From: an uncultured Sutterella sp.
GTDB lineage: Bacteria > Pseudomonadota > Gammaproteobacteria > Burkholderiales > Burkholderiaceae_F
Direction: 5' to 3'
Assembly: GCA_934255515.1 (NCBI GenBank)
Contig: CAKQON010000001.1
Location: 1 to 64,000, forward strand
Length of the DNA stretch: 64,000 bases
The notes beneath the pieces were generated by a model. That model was not told where the DNA came from and did not search any database. It worked only from the letters and a program-made list of their open reading frames with translations. Numbering within the stretch: position 1 is the stretch's first letter; every line of letters starts with the position of its first letter. Made by a program: the position numbers and the translations under genes. Of this stretch, positions 51,815 through 62,512 are shown piece after piece.

Positions 51815-54013
51815 ATGCTTCATGCTGCCAATCTCCTCAGGCGGGCGCTCAGAACGCTCGCCGCAGGCCTCGTCTGCGCCGCGGTCTTAAGCGCCAGCGC
51901 CGCCTCTTCCGACGGCTGGATCAATGCCATTGATGCCGCCAAGGGAGGTGAAAAGCAGGCGCCTCACGTGATGGTGGACCTCGTTTCCGCCAAAACGGCG
52001 CTGACGCCCCAGGCAGTCAATCAGCTCGCGGTCCGCTTCACGCATGAGGAAGGCTGGCACACCTACTGGCGGATGCCGGGCGATGCGGGGCTTCCGCCCG
52101 AATTCACCTTCACGCTGCCGGGGGATCTCAAGGCAACCGATCCGCTCTTTCCGCTCCCTGCGCGCACCATTACCTCCGGCCTCACGAGCTTCGGCTACGG
52201 CGGCACGGCGCTCTTTCCCTTCCGCATTGAGGTTCCGCGCGGCGTGTACGGAAATGCCACCATAAGGCTCCATGTCGAATATCTCGCCTGCCGCGAGATG
52301 TGCGTTCCGGAGTCCGCGGACGTTTCGCTCAGGCTTCCGATTGACGTTGCAGGGAAAGACACGCCCGAAGCGGCCGATATTGCGGGAGCGCTCTCGAGGG
52401 TACCTGAAACGGTTGCCGACGCAGGCACCGTCACGGCGTCGATTGAAGCCAACCGCATCATGATTTCGGTGGCGGGAAACGCCGCCGTTCAGAAGAGCCT
52501 CGATTTCTTCCCGCTCGACAAAAACGTCGTGAAACTCTCTGACCCGCCAGAATTCGCGCCCGGGGAAAACGGCGCCCAGCGTCTCTGGCTCACGGCAATG
52601 GATAAATTTGCCGCGAAGCCCGCTGAAGTCATCTCGGGCGTTCTCGTCGCAGACGGCGGGCCTCAGTCTGGCGGCTGGGCAGTTGAAACGAAGATTCCCC
52701 TCAAGGCGGAAGCAGTGCCGCTCCCGCCCGCCAACGTGCGCACGATTTCTGCCGGAGATGCTCAGGGAGCAGCACCTCAGAACACGGGCGCCTCGCTTTC
52801 CTTCACGGCCTGGTCGGCGCTTCTGTCCGCTTTCCTCGGGGGCCTCATCCTCAACCTGATGCCCTGCGTCTTCCCGGTGCTCTCCCTGAAGCTCCTCGAC
52901 CTCGTGAAGGGAGCGAAGTCGTCAACGAACCTGATGGGGCACGGCGTTGCCTTTACGGGCGGCGTTCTCGCGACGATGCTCGCGCTCTCGGGGCTTCTTC
53001 TCGCGCTGAGAGGCGCAGGGCACGCCCTCGGCTGGGGCTTCCAGCTTCAGTCCGCATGGGTCGTCTCCGCACTGATTCTTCTCTTTACCGCGATTACCTT
53101 TAATCTCCTCGGCTTTTACGAATTCACGTTCGGAAGCCGCATTGCCGACGCCGGAAGCGTTCGCAAGGCGCCTAAGACGGGCCTCGCCGCCTCCTTCCTC
53201 ACGGGCGTTCTCGCCGTTATCGTCGCGAGCCCCTGCACCGCGCCCTTCATGGGCGCCGCGCTCGGCTACGCCCTGACGCAGCCCGCCATTGAGGCGCTCC
53301 TCATCTTCCTCGCGCTCGGCTTCGGCATGGCCGCGCCCTGGCTCGTTCTCTGCCTCTTCCCCTCGTGGGCCAGACGACTCCCGAAGCCCGGCCCCTGGAT
53401 GAACACCTTCCGCCGGATCATGGCGATTCCGATGGCGCTCGCCGTCCTCTGGCTCTGCTGGGTGCTGTCGCACCAGACGGACTACCGCGGCGTGCTGCTG
53501 ATTCTCTGCGGCATGGGCGCGCTCGGCATCTTCTGCTGGCTTCTCGGCCGCCGTCAGTGGGGCCGCACCTCCTCAACGCCCATCGTGTGGATCATGCTCG
53601 TCATTGCCGTAGCTTCTGCCGCCATTGCCGGAAGCTCCCTCTTTGAGCGGACGGCGGTCGAATCCCGCGCAGACTACGGCTGGGCCCCGTGGAGCGAAAA
53701 AGCGGTTGAAGCCGCGCTCGCCGAAGGGCACCCCGTCTTTGTGGACTTCACGGCCGCCTGGTGCATCACCTGCCAGGCCAATAAGCTCGCCGCGCTCGAC
53801 CGCGCGGAAGTGCTCGATCGCATGAATGCGCTCGGCTACGTGAAACTCGAGGGCGACTGGACGAACCGCAACGCGGAAATTGCCGCGGTGCTCTCCAAAT
53901 TCGGCAGAAGCGGCGTTCCGCTTTATCTCATCTACCGCCCGAACGGCGAGGTGAAGGTGCTGCCGGAGCTCCTCACGCCCGGCATCGTGCTCGAAGCCAT
54001 TGAGGGAAAGTAG
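51815..54013 (+). CDS. dsbD: Thiol:disulfide interchange protein DsbD (ScsB-like N-terminal domain)
   Basis: Passes electrons from cytoplasmic thioredoxin to periplasmic reductases. The 732-residue product has a signal peptide (about 1-29), a long periplasmic N-terminal domain with the Cys pair ACREMCVP, and a membrane domain of eight or so segments with the two redox cysteines in NLMPCVFPVLSLK and ASPCTAPFMGAAL. A C-terminal thioredoxin domain carries AAWCITCQANK. The N-terminal domain is longer than E. coli DsbD and resembles the ScsB subgroup. The ATG at 51815 precedes the signal peptide; a TTG seven codons upstream is less likely. Confidence 0.92.
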   Translation: MLHAANLLRRALRTLAAGLVCAAVLSASAASSDGWINAIDAAKGGEKQAPHVMVDLVSAKTALTPQAVNQLAVRFTHEEGWHTYWRMPGDAGLPPEFTFTLPGDLKATDPLFPLPARTITSGLTSFGYGGTALFPFRIEVPRGVYGNATIRLHVEYLACREMCVPESADVSLRLPIDVAGKDTPEAADIAGALSRVPETVADAGTVTASIEANRIMISVAGNAAVQKSLDFFPLDKNVVKLSDPPEFAPGENGAQRLWLTAMDKFAAKPAEVISGVLVADGGPQSGGWAVETKIPLKAEAVPLPPANVRTISAGDAQGAAPQNTGASLSFTAWSALLSAFLGGLILNLMPCVFPVLSLKLLDLVKGAKSSTNLMGHGVAFTGGVLATMLALSGLLLALRGAGHALGWGFQLQSAWVVSALILLFTAITFNLLGFYEFTFGSRIADAGSVRKAPKTGLAASFLTGVLAVIVASPCTAPFMGAALGYALTQPAIEALLIFLALGFGMAAPWLVLCLFPSWARRLPKPGPWMNTFRRIMAIPMALAVLWLCWVLSHQTDYRGVLLILCGMGALGIFCWLLGRRQWGRTSSTPIVWIMLVIAVASAAIAGSSLFERTAVESRADYGWAPWSEKAVEAALAEGHPVFVDFTAAWCITCQANKLAALDRAEVLDRMNALGYVKLEGDWTNRNAEIAAVLSKFGRSGVPLYLIYRPNGEVKVLPELLTPGIVLEAIEGK

Positions 54014-54037
54014 TTTTTTGACGCTTTTCCCTTCATC

Positions 54038-54095
54038 AACGCCATTGCTGCCTGAGAGATTCCCTCAGAGGTCTCTCACGCGCAATGGCGTTTTT
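54038..54095 (+). terminator. Terminator after dsbD
   Basis: Outer stem AACGCCATTGC (54038-54048) with GCAATGGCGTT (54082-54092), an inner stem TGAGAGA/TCTCTCA, followed by TTTTT on the plus strand. It separates dsbD from the convergent dacB. Confidence 0.8.
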
Positions 54096-54106
54096 CATGC
54101 CTTTCG

Positions 54107-55825
54107 TTATTCAGCGGCGTAGACCCAGTCAATCACGGCATCGAGGAACTTGATGCCGCCCGGGACATTCTTTGCGCCCGTCACGCTCGCGTAGACCGCA
54201 TAGCGCTTGCCGTCAAGCGCATGCACGTAGCCCCCGATGCTGCGGACATTCTCGAGGTACCCCGTCTTGATGCGGCCTTCCTCAAGCGCCACCTTGCGGC
54301 GCACCATCGTGCCGTCCCGGCCCGTGATGGGAAGCGACGCCAGATATTCAGGCATGTAGGGGCCGTTCCAGCCGGCGGAAAGGAGATCCGTCATGGCGCG
54401 CGCCGACACGCGGCTCGTACGCGAGAGGCCGGAGCCGTTGTCGATGATGATCTCTGAGGCCGGAATGCCGCGGCTCGTCATCCAGTCGGAGAGTTCCGCA
54501 CGGGCATCCCCGAGCGTCGCGCCGCGCGGGAATTGAAGCCTCTTGTCGTCCCCGGGCCTGGCGTCCTTTTTGAGAGCGCCGGCTGCCTTCGCTGCAGCCT
54601 CTTTCTCAGAAGCCTTCGTCTCAAGCTCCTCCTCAACGCGGTAAGCGCCGAGCGTGAGGAAGATATGGCGCGCCATGGGGTTGTTGGACCATTTGTTCGT
54701 GAGGGCCGTTATTTCTCCGAGCGTAGGCGAGAGGCGCGTGAGCAAGAGCTTTCCGTCCTCAGGAACCTTTCCGGAGACGACCTTTCCCCGCCAGGTCCTG
54801 CCGTCCCTTTCCCAGAGCGCGCGGAAAAGGCGCTCAAAATATTCATCCGCTTCAAAAGCGATCACGTTGAAGGTCTTCACCCCGCAGGCGGAGGGGTAGC
54901 GCCCGTTGAAGAGAACGCGCTTTTTTCCCTTCCCCAGATCATTCACCCTGAAGGCAATGGCCGACTTCCAGTCGCCGCAGCCGCCTTTCGCGAGCTGGAT
55001 GGTCTTCGGATAGGAAACGCCCGCGAGGGGCGGAAAGACGACGACGCGCGCAACGCCTGCCTTCACGTCAGGCGTGAGTTCAAAGCTCAGATTCCGGTAA
55101 TTGAGAAGCGCCGCATCGGGCTGCAGGTTGTAGGGACGGGAGCGTCTGCCGTCGAAGGCGCCCGGATCCACATTCGGAATATTGAAGTGCGAGCGGTCGA
55201 TGACGATGTTGCCGTCAATGCGCCGGATCCCTTTCTGCGCGAGCCGGTCGACCTCAAGCGCAAAGTCCTCGAGCACGAGCGCCGGGTCGCCGCCGCCGCG
55301 GATGAAGAGGCCGCCCCTGAGGAGCCCGTTCCTGTCGGGCATCTCCCTCACGTAGAAGTTCGTGCGCCAGCGGTAGCTCGAGCCGAGCACCTCGAGGGCG
55401 GCGAGCGTCGTCACGAGCTTCGCCGTGGAGGCGGGAGGCTCCATCGCGTCGGCGCGCCAGCTGAGAACCGGCCGCTTCGGATCCTCAACCGGAACCACGG
55501 AAACTGCAATACCTGCCGGATCGACCCGCAGGCGCTTCGCGGCCTGAAGGAGCTTTTCGGGAAGCTTCGTAAGCTCTGCGCGACGCTCTGCCGCCGCGGT
55601 CAGCCCGGAAGCCTGCCTTCGGGGAAGCGCTCGATCTCCGGCCGCTTCCGGCTCTGCCCCGTCGTTTTCCTTCTCCGGACCGGCATCCGGCTCCCCGGCG
55701 GAGGCCTCCGCCGCGGCGGGCGCTTCCGCAGCCCCCGCGGAGAGCGAAAGGGCCGGCAGGGAAAGCACTGAGAGCATCAACGAATAAGCAATGATTTTTA
55801 CAGAAAAAATTGAGCTTTTCCGCAT
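54107..55825 (-). CDS. dacB: D-alanyl-D-alanine carboxypeptidase/endopeptidase (PBP4, DacB)
   Basis: Periplasmic class C penicillin-binding protein trimming and cutting peptidoglycan peptides. The 572-residue product has a signal peptide (1-33), a low-complexity acidic/Ala linker (about 34-75) and the S13 peptidase motifs STAK (Ser133-Lys136), DNGSGLSR (the SxN region) and IKTGYLENVRS. Length exceeds E. coli DacB (477), partly because of the linker and an Ala/Lys insert (about 410-440). It is convergent with dsbD and divergent from groES. Confidence 0.93.
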   Translation of the reverse strand: MRKSSIFSVKIIAYSLMLSVLSLPALSLSAGAAEAPAAAEASAGEPDAGPEKENDGAEPEAAGDRALPRRQASGLTAAAERRAELTKLPEKLLQAAKRLRVDPAGIAVSVVPVEDPKRPVLSWRADAMEPPASTAKLVTTLAALEVLGSSYRWRTNFYVREMPDRNGLLRGGLFIRGGGDPALVLEDFALEVDRLAQKGIRRIDGNIVIDRSHFNIPNVDPGAFDGRRSRPYNLQPDAALLNYRNLSFELTPDVKAGVARVVVFPPLAGVSYPKTIQLAKGGCGDWKSAIAFRVNDLGKGKKRVLFNGRYPSACGVKTFNVIAFEADEYFERLFRALWERDGRTWRGKVVSGKVPEDGKLLLTRLSPTLGEITALTNKWSNNPMARHIFLTLGAYRVEEELETKASEKEAAAKAAGALKKDARPGDDKRLQFPRGATLGDARAELSDWMTSRGIPASEIIIDNGSGLSRTSRVSARAMTDLLSAGWNGPYMPEYLASLPITGRDGTMVRRKVALEEGRIKTGYLENVRSIGGYVHALDGKRYAVYASVTGAKNVPGGIKFLDAVIDWVYAAE

Positions 55826-55862
55826 TTTCCGATGTCAGGATAAAAAATTTTCTCCCGGTCCT

Positions 55863-55890
55863 CTTGAAATCCCGGGGACCGTCCCCATAT
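55863..55890 (+). promoter_or_regulatory. Sigma-32 heat-shock promoter of groES-groEL
   Basis: CTTGAAA (55863-55869), 13-base spacer, CCCCATAT (55883-55890), matching the RpoH consensus CTTGAAA-N11-16-CCCCATnT almost perfectly. The leader to groES is about 130 bases. No CIRCE repeat is present, so RpoH control rather than HrcA is likely. Confidence 0.9.
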
Positions 55891-56026
55891 GGGGATTAAA
55901 TGGTAGCGAACCCCTAGAGCGGCGTTCGCTTCTCAGCAATGCAATTTTTCATTTCGGCCGCCTGCCAGAGGGTTTAAAGTTGCCCCGCAGACGACCGGCA
56001 AGATTCATTAAATGGAGATTTCCAAG

Positions 56027-58008
<1,982 letters not shown>

Positions 58009-58090
58009 TTCAGGATCTCAGTTCCTGAAACCTCATACGAGGCTTAAAGCGGCGGACCGCAGGACGGCCGCCGCTCTAAAACTCAAAACG

Positions 58091-58120
58091 AAAACCCGCA
58101 GCTGTGATGCCGCGGGTTTT
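58091..58120. terminator. Bidirectional terminator after groEL
   Basis: Perfect 9-base stem AAAACCCGC / GCGGGTTTT with a 12-base loop, followed by TTTTCTTTTT on the plus strand and preceded by A's, so it can also serve the convergent gene at 58159. Confidence 0.85.
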
Positions 58121-58158
58121 CTTTTTGGGGAAATATTTCCGTCAGGCCGCAGGGTTCA

Positions 58159-58764
58159 TCAGGCCTTCAGGCCGGAGAGGCGGGCGAAGTCCGCCGTCGT
58201 TACCTGCGGAATCGGCACGTAGCGGCCGTCCGTCGTCTTCAGCACGCCGAAGGGCACGGAATTGCCGCCCGCACGGCGGAAGATCTTGGAGTTGTCCCAG
58301 ACCTTCTCGCGCTTTTCGAAGGGGAGCGTCATCTTTCTCACGTCAAGGCCCTTGAATGCCTCGTCGCGGAAATGCTTCTCGTGCTCCATGAAAGTCGCCT
58401 TCGGGTCCTTTGCGGCAAGAATCGCGGCGCCCTGGAGTTCGCTCCAGGGGTTGAGGACGGCGACGGGGTGCCAGACGAATGTGACGCGGTCCATGAAGGG
58501 ACGGAACTGTTCAAACTCCCACACGCACCACTGGCACTGCGGATCAAAGATCATGTTGACGACGGGCGCCCCCTTGCGGCTTTCGAAGCGAACGCCTTCG
58601 CCGTTTTCAGCGAGCTCCACGAAAAGGCGTTCGGCATTGAGATCCGTAGGGACTTCCGGTAGCGCCGGCCATTCACGCTTCTTTGCCGCCCAGGCAGTCG
58701 GAATTGCGGCGCAGGCGAGCATGCCGGTAGCGAGCATCAGGGATCGACGGGTAAGAGCCTTCAT
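58159..58764 (-). CDS. Periplasmic thioredoxin-fold protein, DsbG/DsbC-like
   Basis: A 201-residue exported protein with a signal peptide bearing twin arginines (TRRSLML; cleavage near AWA, residue 26), so either Tat or Sec export is possible. The thioredoxin fold has CQWC (77-80) inside a FDPQCQWCVWEF context and a cis-Pro loop VPFG (170-173). These resemble DsbG/DsbC catalytic domains, but the N-terminal dimerisation domain of those proteins is missing. The DsbD encoded nearby could reduce it. The precise substrate is unknown. Confidence 0.75.
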   Translation of the reverse strand: MKALTRRSLMLATGMLACAAIPTAWAAKKREWPALPEVPTDLNAERLFVELAENGEGVRFESRKGAPVVNMIFDPQCQWCVWEFEQFRPFMDRVTFVWHPVAVLNPWSELQGAAILAAKDPKATFMEHEKHFRDEAFKGLDVRKMTLPFEKREKVWDNSKIFRRAGGNSVPFGVLKTTDGRYVPIPQVTTADFARLSGLKA

Positions 58765-59093
58765 AATGTCTCCTTTTCTTTTAGAAACTCAGGACTGAAG
58801 AAAAAGGAACGGGGCCCCAAGGCTCGCTTCCCTTTTCGCATCCTTCAGTCATCCTAGCGCGGGCGCGTCTCCTTCGAAGGCCGCGGATACTTTTGCGGAC
58901 AATTGTCTGTTGAGGAAATATCAGTCTTACCGTCATGAGTCTTTTCGCGCCCGGGAGCGCCTCAGGGACTTAAAGGTCCTAAAGGATATCGAGCCTTGAC
59001 CAAAGGAGCATCTCCCCCGAAAATACCCGCCTGAACATATGGGGCTCCGCTTTTTCCGTCCGGAGCGTCCTGAGAGAGTAAAAGGCAATTTGC
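58765..59093. other. Divergent intergenic region between the DsbG-like gene and pyrF
   Basis: No gene is supported in these 329 bases. In the pyrF direction a TTGACC (58996-59001) is followed at 17 bases by a poor -10 (GAAAAT), and a GCTCCG/CGGAGC hairpin (59044-59066) lies in the leader. On the minus strand a TAGGAT -10-like box has only a weak -35. No further structure is recognised. Confidence 0.35.
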
Positions 59094-59912
59094 ATGAAAT
59101 TCACTGAAATGCTTGAGGCGCGCTGGCGCAATCAGAATACGCTTCTCTGCGTGGGGCTCGATCCCAACAGGAGCCGCTTCCCCGAAGAGCTCGCTGACTC
59201 TCCCAACGCCATCTACGACTTCTGCTGCGGCATCGTCGACGCCACCGCCGACCTCGTCTGCGCCTTCAAGCCTCAGATCGCCTACTTTGCCTCCGAAGGC
59301 GCCGAGGATGTCCTGAAGCGCATCATCGAATACATCCATGCCAACCATCCCGGCATCCCGGTGATCCTCGACGCGAAGCGCGGCGACATCGGCTCGACCT
59401 GCGAGCACTACGCCCGCGAAGCCTTTGAGCGCTTCAAGGCCGACTGCGTGACGCTCTCGCCCTACATGGGCGAGGACACGATCACGCCGTACCTCAAATA
59501 CGAAGATAAGGGCATCTTCCTCCTCTGCCGCACGTCGAACAAGAGCGGCGACGAACTGCAGATGCTCGACGTCGGCGGCGAACGCCTTTTCGAGCGCGTT
59601 GCGCGCCTCACGGCGGAAAAGTGGAACTGCACGGGCGAACTCGGCCTCGTCGTCGGCGCCACGTACCCCGATGAGCTCGCTGCCGTACGCCGCGTTGCAC
59701 CGGACATTCCGCTCCTCGTTCCGGGCGTCGGCGCCCAGGGCGGCGACATTCAGGCCGCCGTCACGGCCGGCATGGACACCCGCGGAGCCGGCATGGTCAT
59801 TAATTCCGGTCGCGCCATTCTCTATGCGAGCAAGGGCGCCGACTGGCAGGATGCCGCCAGAAAGGCTGCCGAAGCCACCCGCGACGCCATCAATGCGGCC
59901 CGCAGCGCCTGA
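59094..59912 (+). CDS. pyrF: Orotidine 5'-phosphate decarboxylase, type 2
   Basis: Last step of UMP synthesis. The 272-residue product belongs to the longer type 2 group (about 270 residues), with VGLDPN near the start, AFKPQIAYF, the catalytic DAKRGDIGST (Asp93, Lys95, Asp98) and the phosphate-binding LVPGVGAQGGD. It stands alone on the plus strand. Confidence 0.95.
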   Translation: MKFTEMLEARWRNQNTLLCVGLDPNRSRFPEELADSPNAIYDFCCGIVDATADLVCAFKPQIAYFASEGAEDVLKRIIEYIHANHPGIPVILDAKRGDIGSTCEHYAREAFERFKADCVTLSPYMGEDTITPYLKYEDKGIFLLCRTSNKSGDELQMLDVGGERLFERVARLTAEKWNCTGELGLVVGATYPDELAAVRRVAPDIPLLVPGVGAQGGDIQAAVTAGMDTRGAGMVINSGRAILYASKGADWQDAARKAAEATRDAINAARSA

Positions 59913-59954
59913 TCGATGCGCTTGAAGCCGGCTCACCCGGAGCCGGCACGAGAA

Positions 59955-59991
59955 AAAAGTCCCGAAGCTTTCGAGAAGTTCCGGGACTTTT
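59955..59991. terminator. Bidirectional terminator after pyrF
   Basis: Stem AAAAGTCCCGAA (59955-59966) with TTC-CGGGACTTTT (59979-59991), an A-run before it and TTTTCTTT after it. It closes pyrF and can also serve the convergent gene ending at 60020. Confidence 0.85.
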
Positions 59992-60019
59992 CTTTATTCA
60001 TTCGGCTCTGCCGATCCGG

Positions 60020-60447
60020 TTATTTCTTCTCGCGAAGCTCCACGCGGCTCGTCCCGCTCTTTTCAAGCGCGGCAAGCGCCTCTTCCCCCATATGTCGGAG
60101 GATCACCAGATCGTCGCTCGGAGCGTTGCCCCCAATGAGAAAGACGCAGAGATTTCCCCACGGTATGTAGTAGGCGAGGTCGCCGCGCTTCGGAGACGCC
60201 GCAAGGGCGTCCTTCCCCGTATTGAGCGCCGGCTTCAGATAGGTGATGCGCTCGAGCTTCCCGAAATTCTCAAAGGGCTGCGAGAGCGGAAGACGCTTCA
60301 CGAAGTTGGCTGCTGCCTCTGTGCCGTTCATTTCCACATCAAAGGTTTTGGCGCGATCGTCATTGAAATGGTTTCGGCTCCTGCGGCGCCCGAGACCGCG
60401 GCAATGCCGGCAGCCGCTGCGGCGGCGACCATTCTCTTCATCTTCAT
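60020..60447 (-). pseudogene. Secreted cyclophilin-like protein, frameshifted after the signal peptide
   Basis: From the ATG at 60447 (GAGGAG upstream) a clean signal peptide is encoded (KMKRMVAAAAAAGIAAV, cleavage about AGA) and continues as ETISMTI. The frame then closes at once. The mature part, a cyclophilin-like fold (KTFDVEMNGTEAAANFVKRL, GDLAYYIPWGNLCVFLI, RHMGEEALAAL), continues in another frame to 60020. Adding one base near 60352-60356 restores a 142-residue protein. Small exported cyclophilin-like proteins of this type often neighbour CMD and redox genes in gut bacteria. The reading is inferred from frames alone. Confidence 0.75.
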
Positions 60448-60712
60448 GGATGGATTTCTCCTCTAATAGCGGATTCATCGGCTTCCGGCCGATTTCCGCG
60501 TGCTTCTTTCCGGCACTCATTCTCGCGCGGGAAGAGAGGAGAAGCATTTCCGTGCTGCGAGATCGATTCATTTGGGCAAGAAATTGGAAGAACATCAATA
60601 TCGGGGAAAGACCTCGAGCGACGAAACTTCAATGCAAAGCCGGCGCCTCCGGGAATGCACTCCCGATAAGAGCTCTGCGGCTTCCTCGTCTTCTTCTCTG
60701 AGGTCTTCTACC

Positions 60713-61494
60713 ATGCATTCCATTCTTTCCCGCCGCAAGGTTCTCTCGAGCGCCGCCGCTGCTGCCGGCGCATTTGCCGCCGGCGCTCCAGCAAGAGCCG
60801 AAACGAATCCATCTCCGCCCCCGATGCCGACGCCGTCCTCGCGCGCATGACGAAGCTCTCGGAAAGAGGTTTGTCGCTTTCTCTCAAATCCCGCCACCTG
60901 GTGATGCTCGCCACGCTCTCTGCGATCGGGCTCCCCGAGCATGTCGAATCGGCCGTGAAGGCCGCGCTTCGGGACGGCCTCACGCCCGCCGAAGTAAAGG
61001 AAGCCTTTTACCAGGCAACGCCTTATGTCGGCTTCGCGCGGGTTTCTTCCGTTCTCAAGCCCGTCAACAAGGCGCTCTCCGAGAGCGGCGTGAAGCTCCC
61101 CATCCCGAGCCAAGGCACCGTCACCGACGAAACGCGCTTTGCGGAAGGCTTCAAAGTTCAGAGCGGCATCTTCGGCGACGCCATCCGCCGCATGCATGAG
61201 ACCGCGCCCGAAAGTCAGAAGGCGCTCCTCGTGAGAGACCTTACCGGCTGGTGCTTCGGCGACTACTACACGCGCAAGGCGCTTGACCTTCGCGAGCGCG
61301 AGCTCATCACCTTCTTGGCCATCGTCGCGCTCGGCGGCTGCGAAGCGCAGGTGCGCGCCCACGTGAACGGAAATGTCACCGTCGGCGCCCTCAAGCAGCC
61401 CCTGATTGATGCGCTCGAGGTGGGTCTTCCCTTCCTCGGGTTCCCGAGAACCCTTAATGCGCTTGCCGTCGTCAACGACGTGCTGAAGGCTTAA
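60713..61494 (+). pseudogene. Tat-secreted carboxymuconolactone-decarboxylase-like protein, frameshifted after the signal peptide
   Basis: The ATG at 60713 opens a twin-arginine signal peptide (LSRRKVLSSAAAAAGAFAAG, cleavage about ARA). Just after AET the frame shifts and would stop at 60850. The mature protein continues in the next frame with ESISAPDADAVLARM and two CMD repeats (SRHLVMLATLSAIG, then ELITFLAIVALGGCEAQVRAH). One missing base near 60802-60805 explains it; adding it gives 260 residues. A shorter cytoplasmic form could begin at the ATG at 60847. CMD proteins include peroxidase-like thiol enzymes, but the CxxC motif is not visible here. Confidence 0.78.
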
Positions 61495-61510
61495 GCCCCC
61501 AAAAAAAATC

Positions 61511-61541
61511 GCACGGGATCCTGAGTGAAGGGATCCCGTGC
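61511..61541 (-). terminator. Terminator of the AraC-like gene
   Basis: Perfect 11-base stem GCACGGGATCC / GGATCCCGTGC with a 9-base loop. On the minus strand it is followed by eight T's. The plus strand lacks a T-run, so its main target is the AraC-like gene ending at 61583. Confidence 0.8.
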
Positions 61542-61582
61542 TTCCGTTGCTTTTCCCTGTTTTCGGAAGGACCGGGAAAGTC

Positions 61583-62384
61583 TTACGCCGCATCCATGCC
61601 TTCGTCCAGCATGAGGCGCTTGGCTTCATAGAGGCAGAGCGTCTTCACGTACTGCCTCGGGCTCGCGCCGAGAATTTCCCGGCAGTACCGGTAGAAGGTC
61701 GCCACGCTCATGCCGAAGCGCGAAGCCGTGTCGGCAACGTCGAAGTCCCTGCGGTAGTTGGTGCGTATCCAGGCCGCGGCCTCGCGGATCCGGCTCTCGG
61801 GCGTCCCGGAACTGAAGAGCGCCCGGAAGGCACCTGCGGCCGGGCTCATGAGAAGACGGAAATAAAGCTCTTCCTTGACAAGCGGCGCCATGAAGGCCGC
61901 GCCCGCGCTTTCGTCGGCGAGCCTCAGAAGCCTCATGAGCGCATCGAGCATCTGCTCCATTGCCGGGAAAACAGTTGCCACTCTCGAACCCTGAATGCCG
62001 CCCGTGCCGAACATGCATTTGAGAACGGGACGATCCCGCAGGCGCGCGAGCACGGTCGTCATCACGTCTTCCTCGAGATCGAGCACGATCCCGAAAAATG
62101 GATTTTCCCGCGCGGCGCCGATCGCCTCAAAGGGATCCGGAAGCTCAACGCTCGTCACGATGGCCGAACCCGCACCGTAGGCAAGATTGGCGCCGAGCAT
62201 GCGGGCAGCCTTTCTGCCCTGGACGATGAACCCCACAGAGGCGGAGGAACGCAGTCGATCAGGTGGTTCGACTCCTCGCGGCGGATGATTTTGAGGCCGC
62301 TCACCTGAATGTTGAGCGCGCCCGGATGAGGAAGCCTTGCCGCCGCCTCTCGCGCGAGCTCTTCCAGAATAGATTGCGTCTCAT
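61583..62384 (-). pseudogene. AraC-family regulator (AraC_N type), frameshifted at least once
   Basis: A regulator with the AraC_N sensor domain and a C-terminal HTH (DFDVADTASRFGMSVATFYRYC, then SPRQYVKTLCLYEAKRL). The open C-terminal frame (from about 62244) starts inside the sensor domain at SVGFIVQGRK. The preceding 45 or so residues (ILEELAREAAARLPHPGALN, SGLKIIRREES) lie in another frame, so one base is missing near 62239-62240. The natural ATG at 62384, with AGG upstream, is again out of frame by one base with that segment, suggesting a second deletion near 62380. Restored, it would have 267 residues. It probably controlled the two neighbouring genes. Confidence 0.75.
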
Positions 62385-62451
62385 GATGCCTTTCTCCATG
62401 AAGAGGAATGGATTCTTTCTCTTCAAAAGCATATCAGCGCTTCAAAAAAGA

Positions 62452-62488
62452 ATTGCCCGAATCTCTCACGCTGAGAGAAACGGGCAAT
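62452..62488 (-). terminator. Terminator after the DUF945-like gene
   Basis: Nested stem ATTGCCCG / CGGGCAAT (62452-62459 with 62481-62488) and inner TCTCTC / GAGAGA, followed on the minus strand by TTCTTTTTT. It ends the gene at 62513. Confidence 0.85.
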
Positions 62489-62512
62489 CATCTGCGGCAT
62501 TTCAGAAAGGAG

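Noticed and set aside
54048-54085. A minus-strand stretch resembling part of a glycine riboswitch (GAGAGACC, then CTCTCAGGCA)
   Set aside because: Too short to form the aptamer, it sits in the loop of a terminator between convergent genes, and no gene lies downstream of it on that strand.
55826-56026. Possible HrcA/CIRCE control of groES-groEL
   Set aside because: No TTAGCACTC-N9-GAGTGCTAA repeat is present, whereas a near-perfect sigma-32 promoter is.
60847-61494. Treating the CMD-like frame from 60847 as a complete cytoplasmic gene
   Set aside because: Sequence upstream of that ATG continues the protein in frame (ESISAPDADAVLAR) back to a Tat signal peptide in another frame, so a frameshifted secreted gene explains it better; a secondary internal start is still possible.
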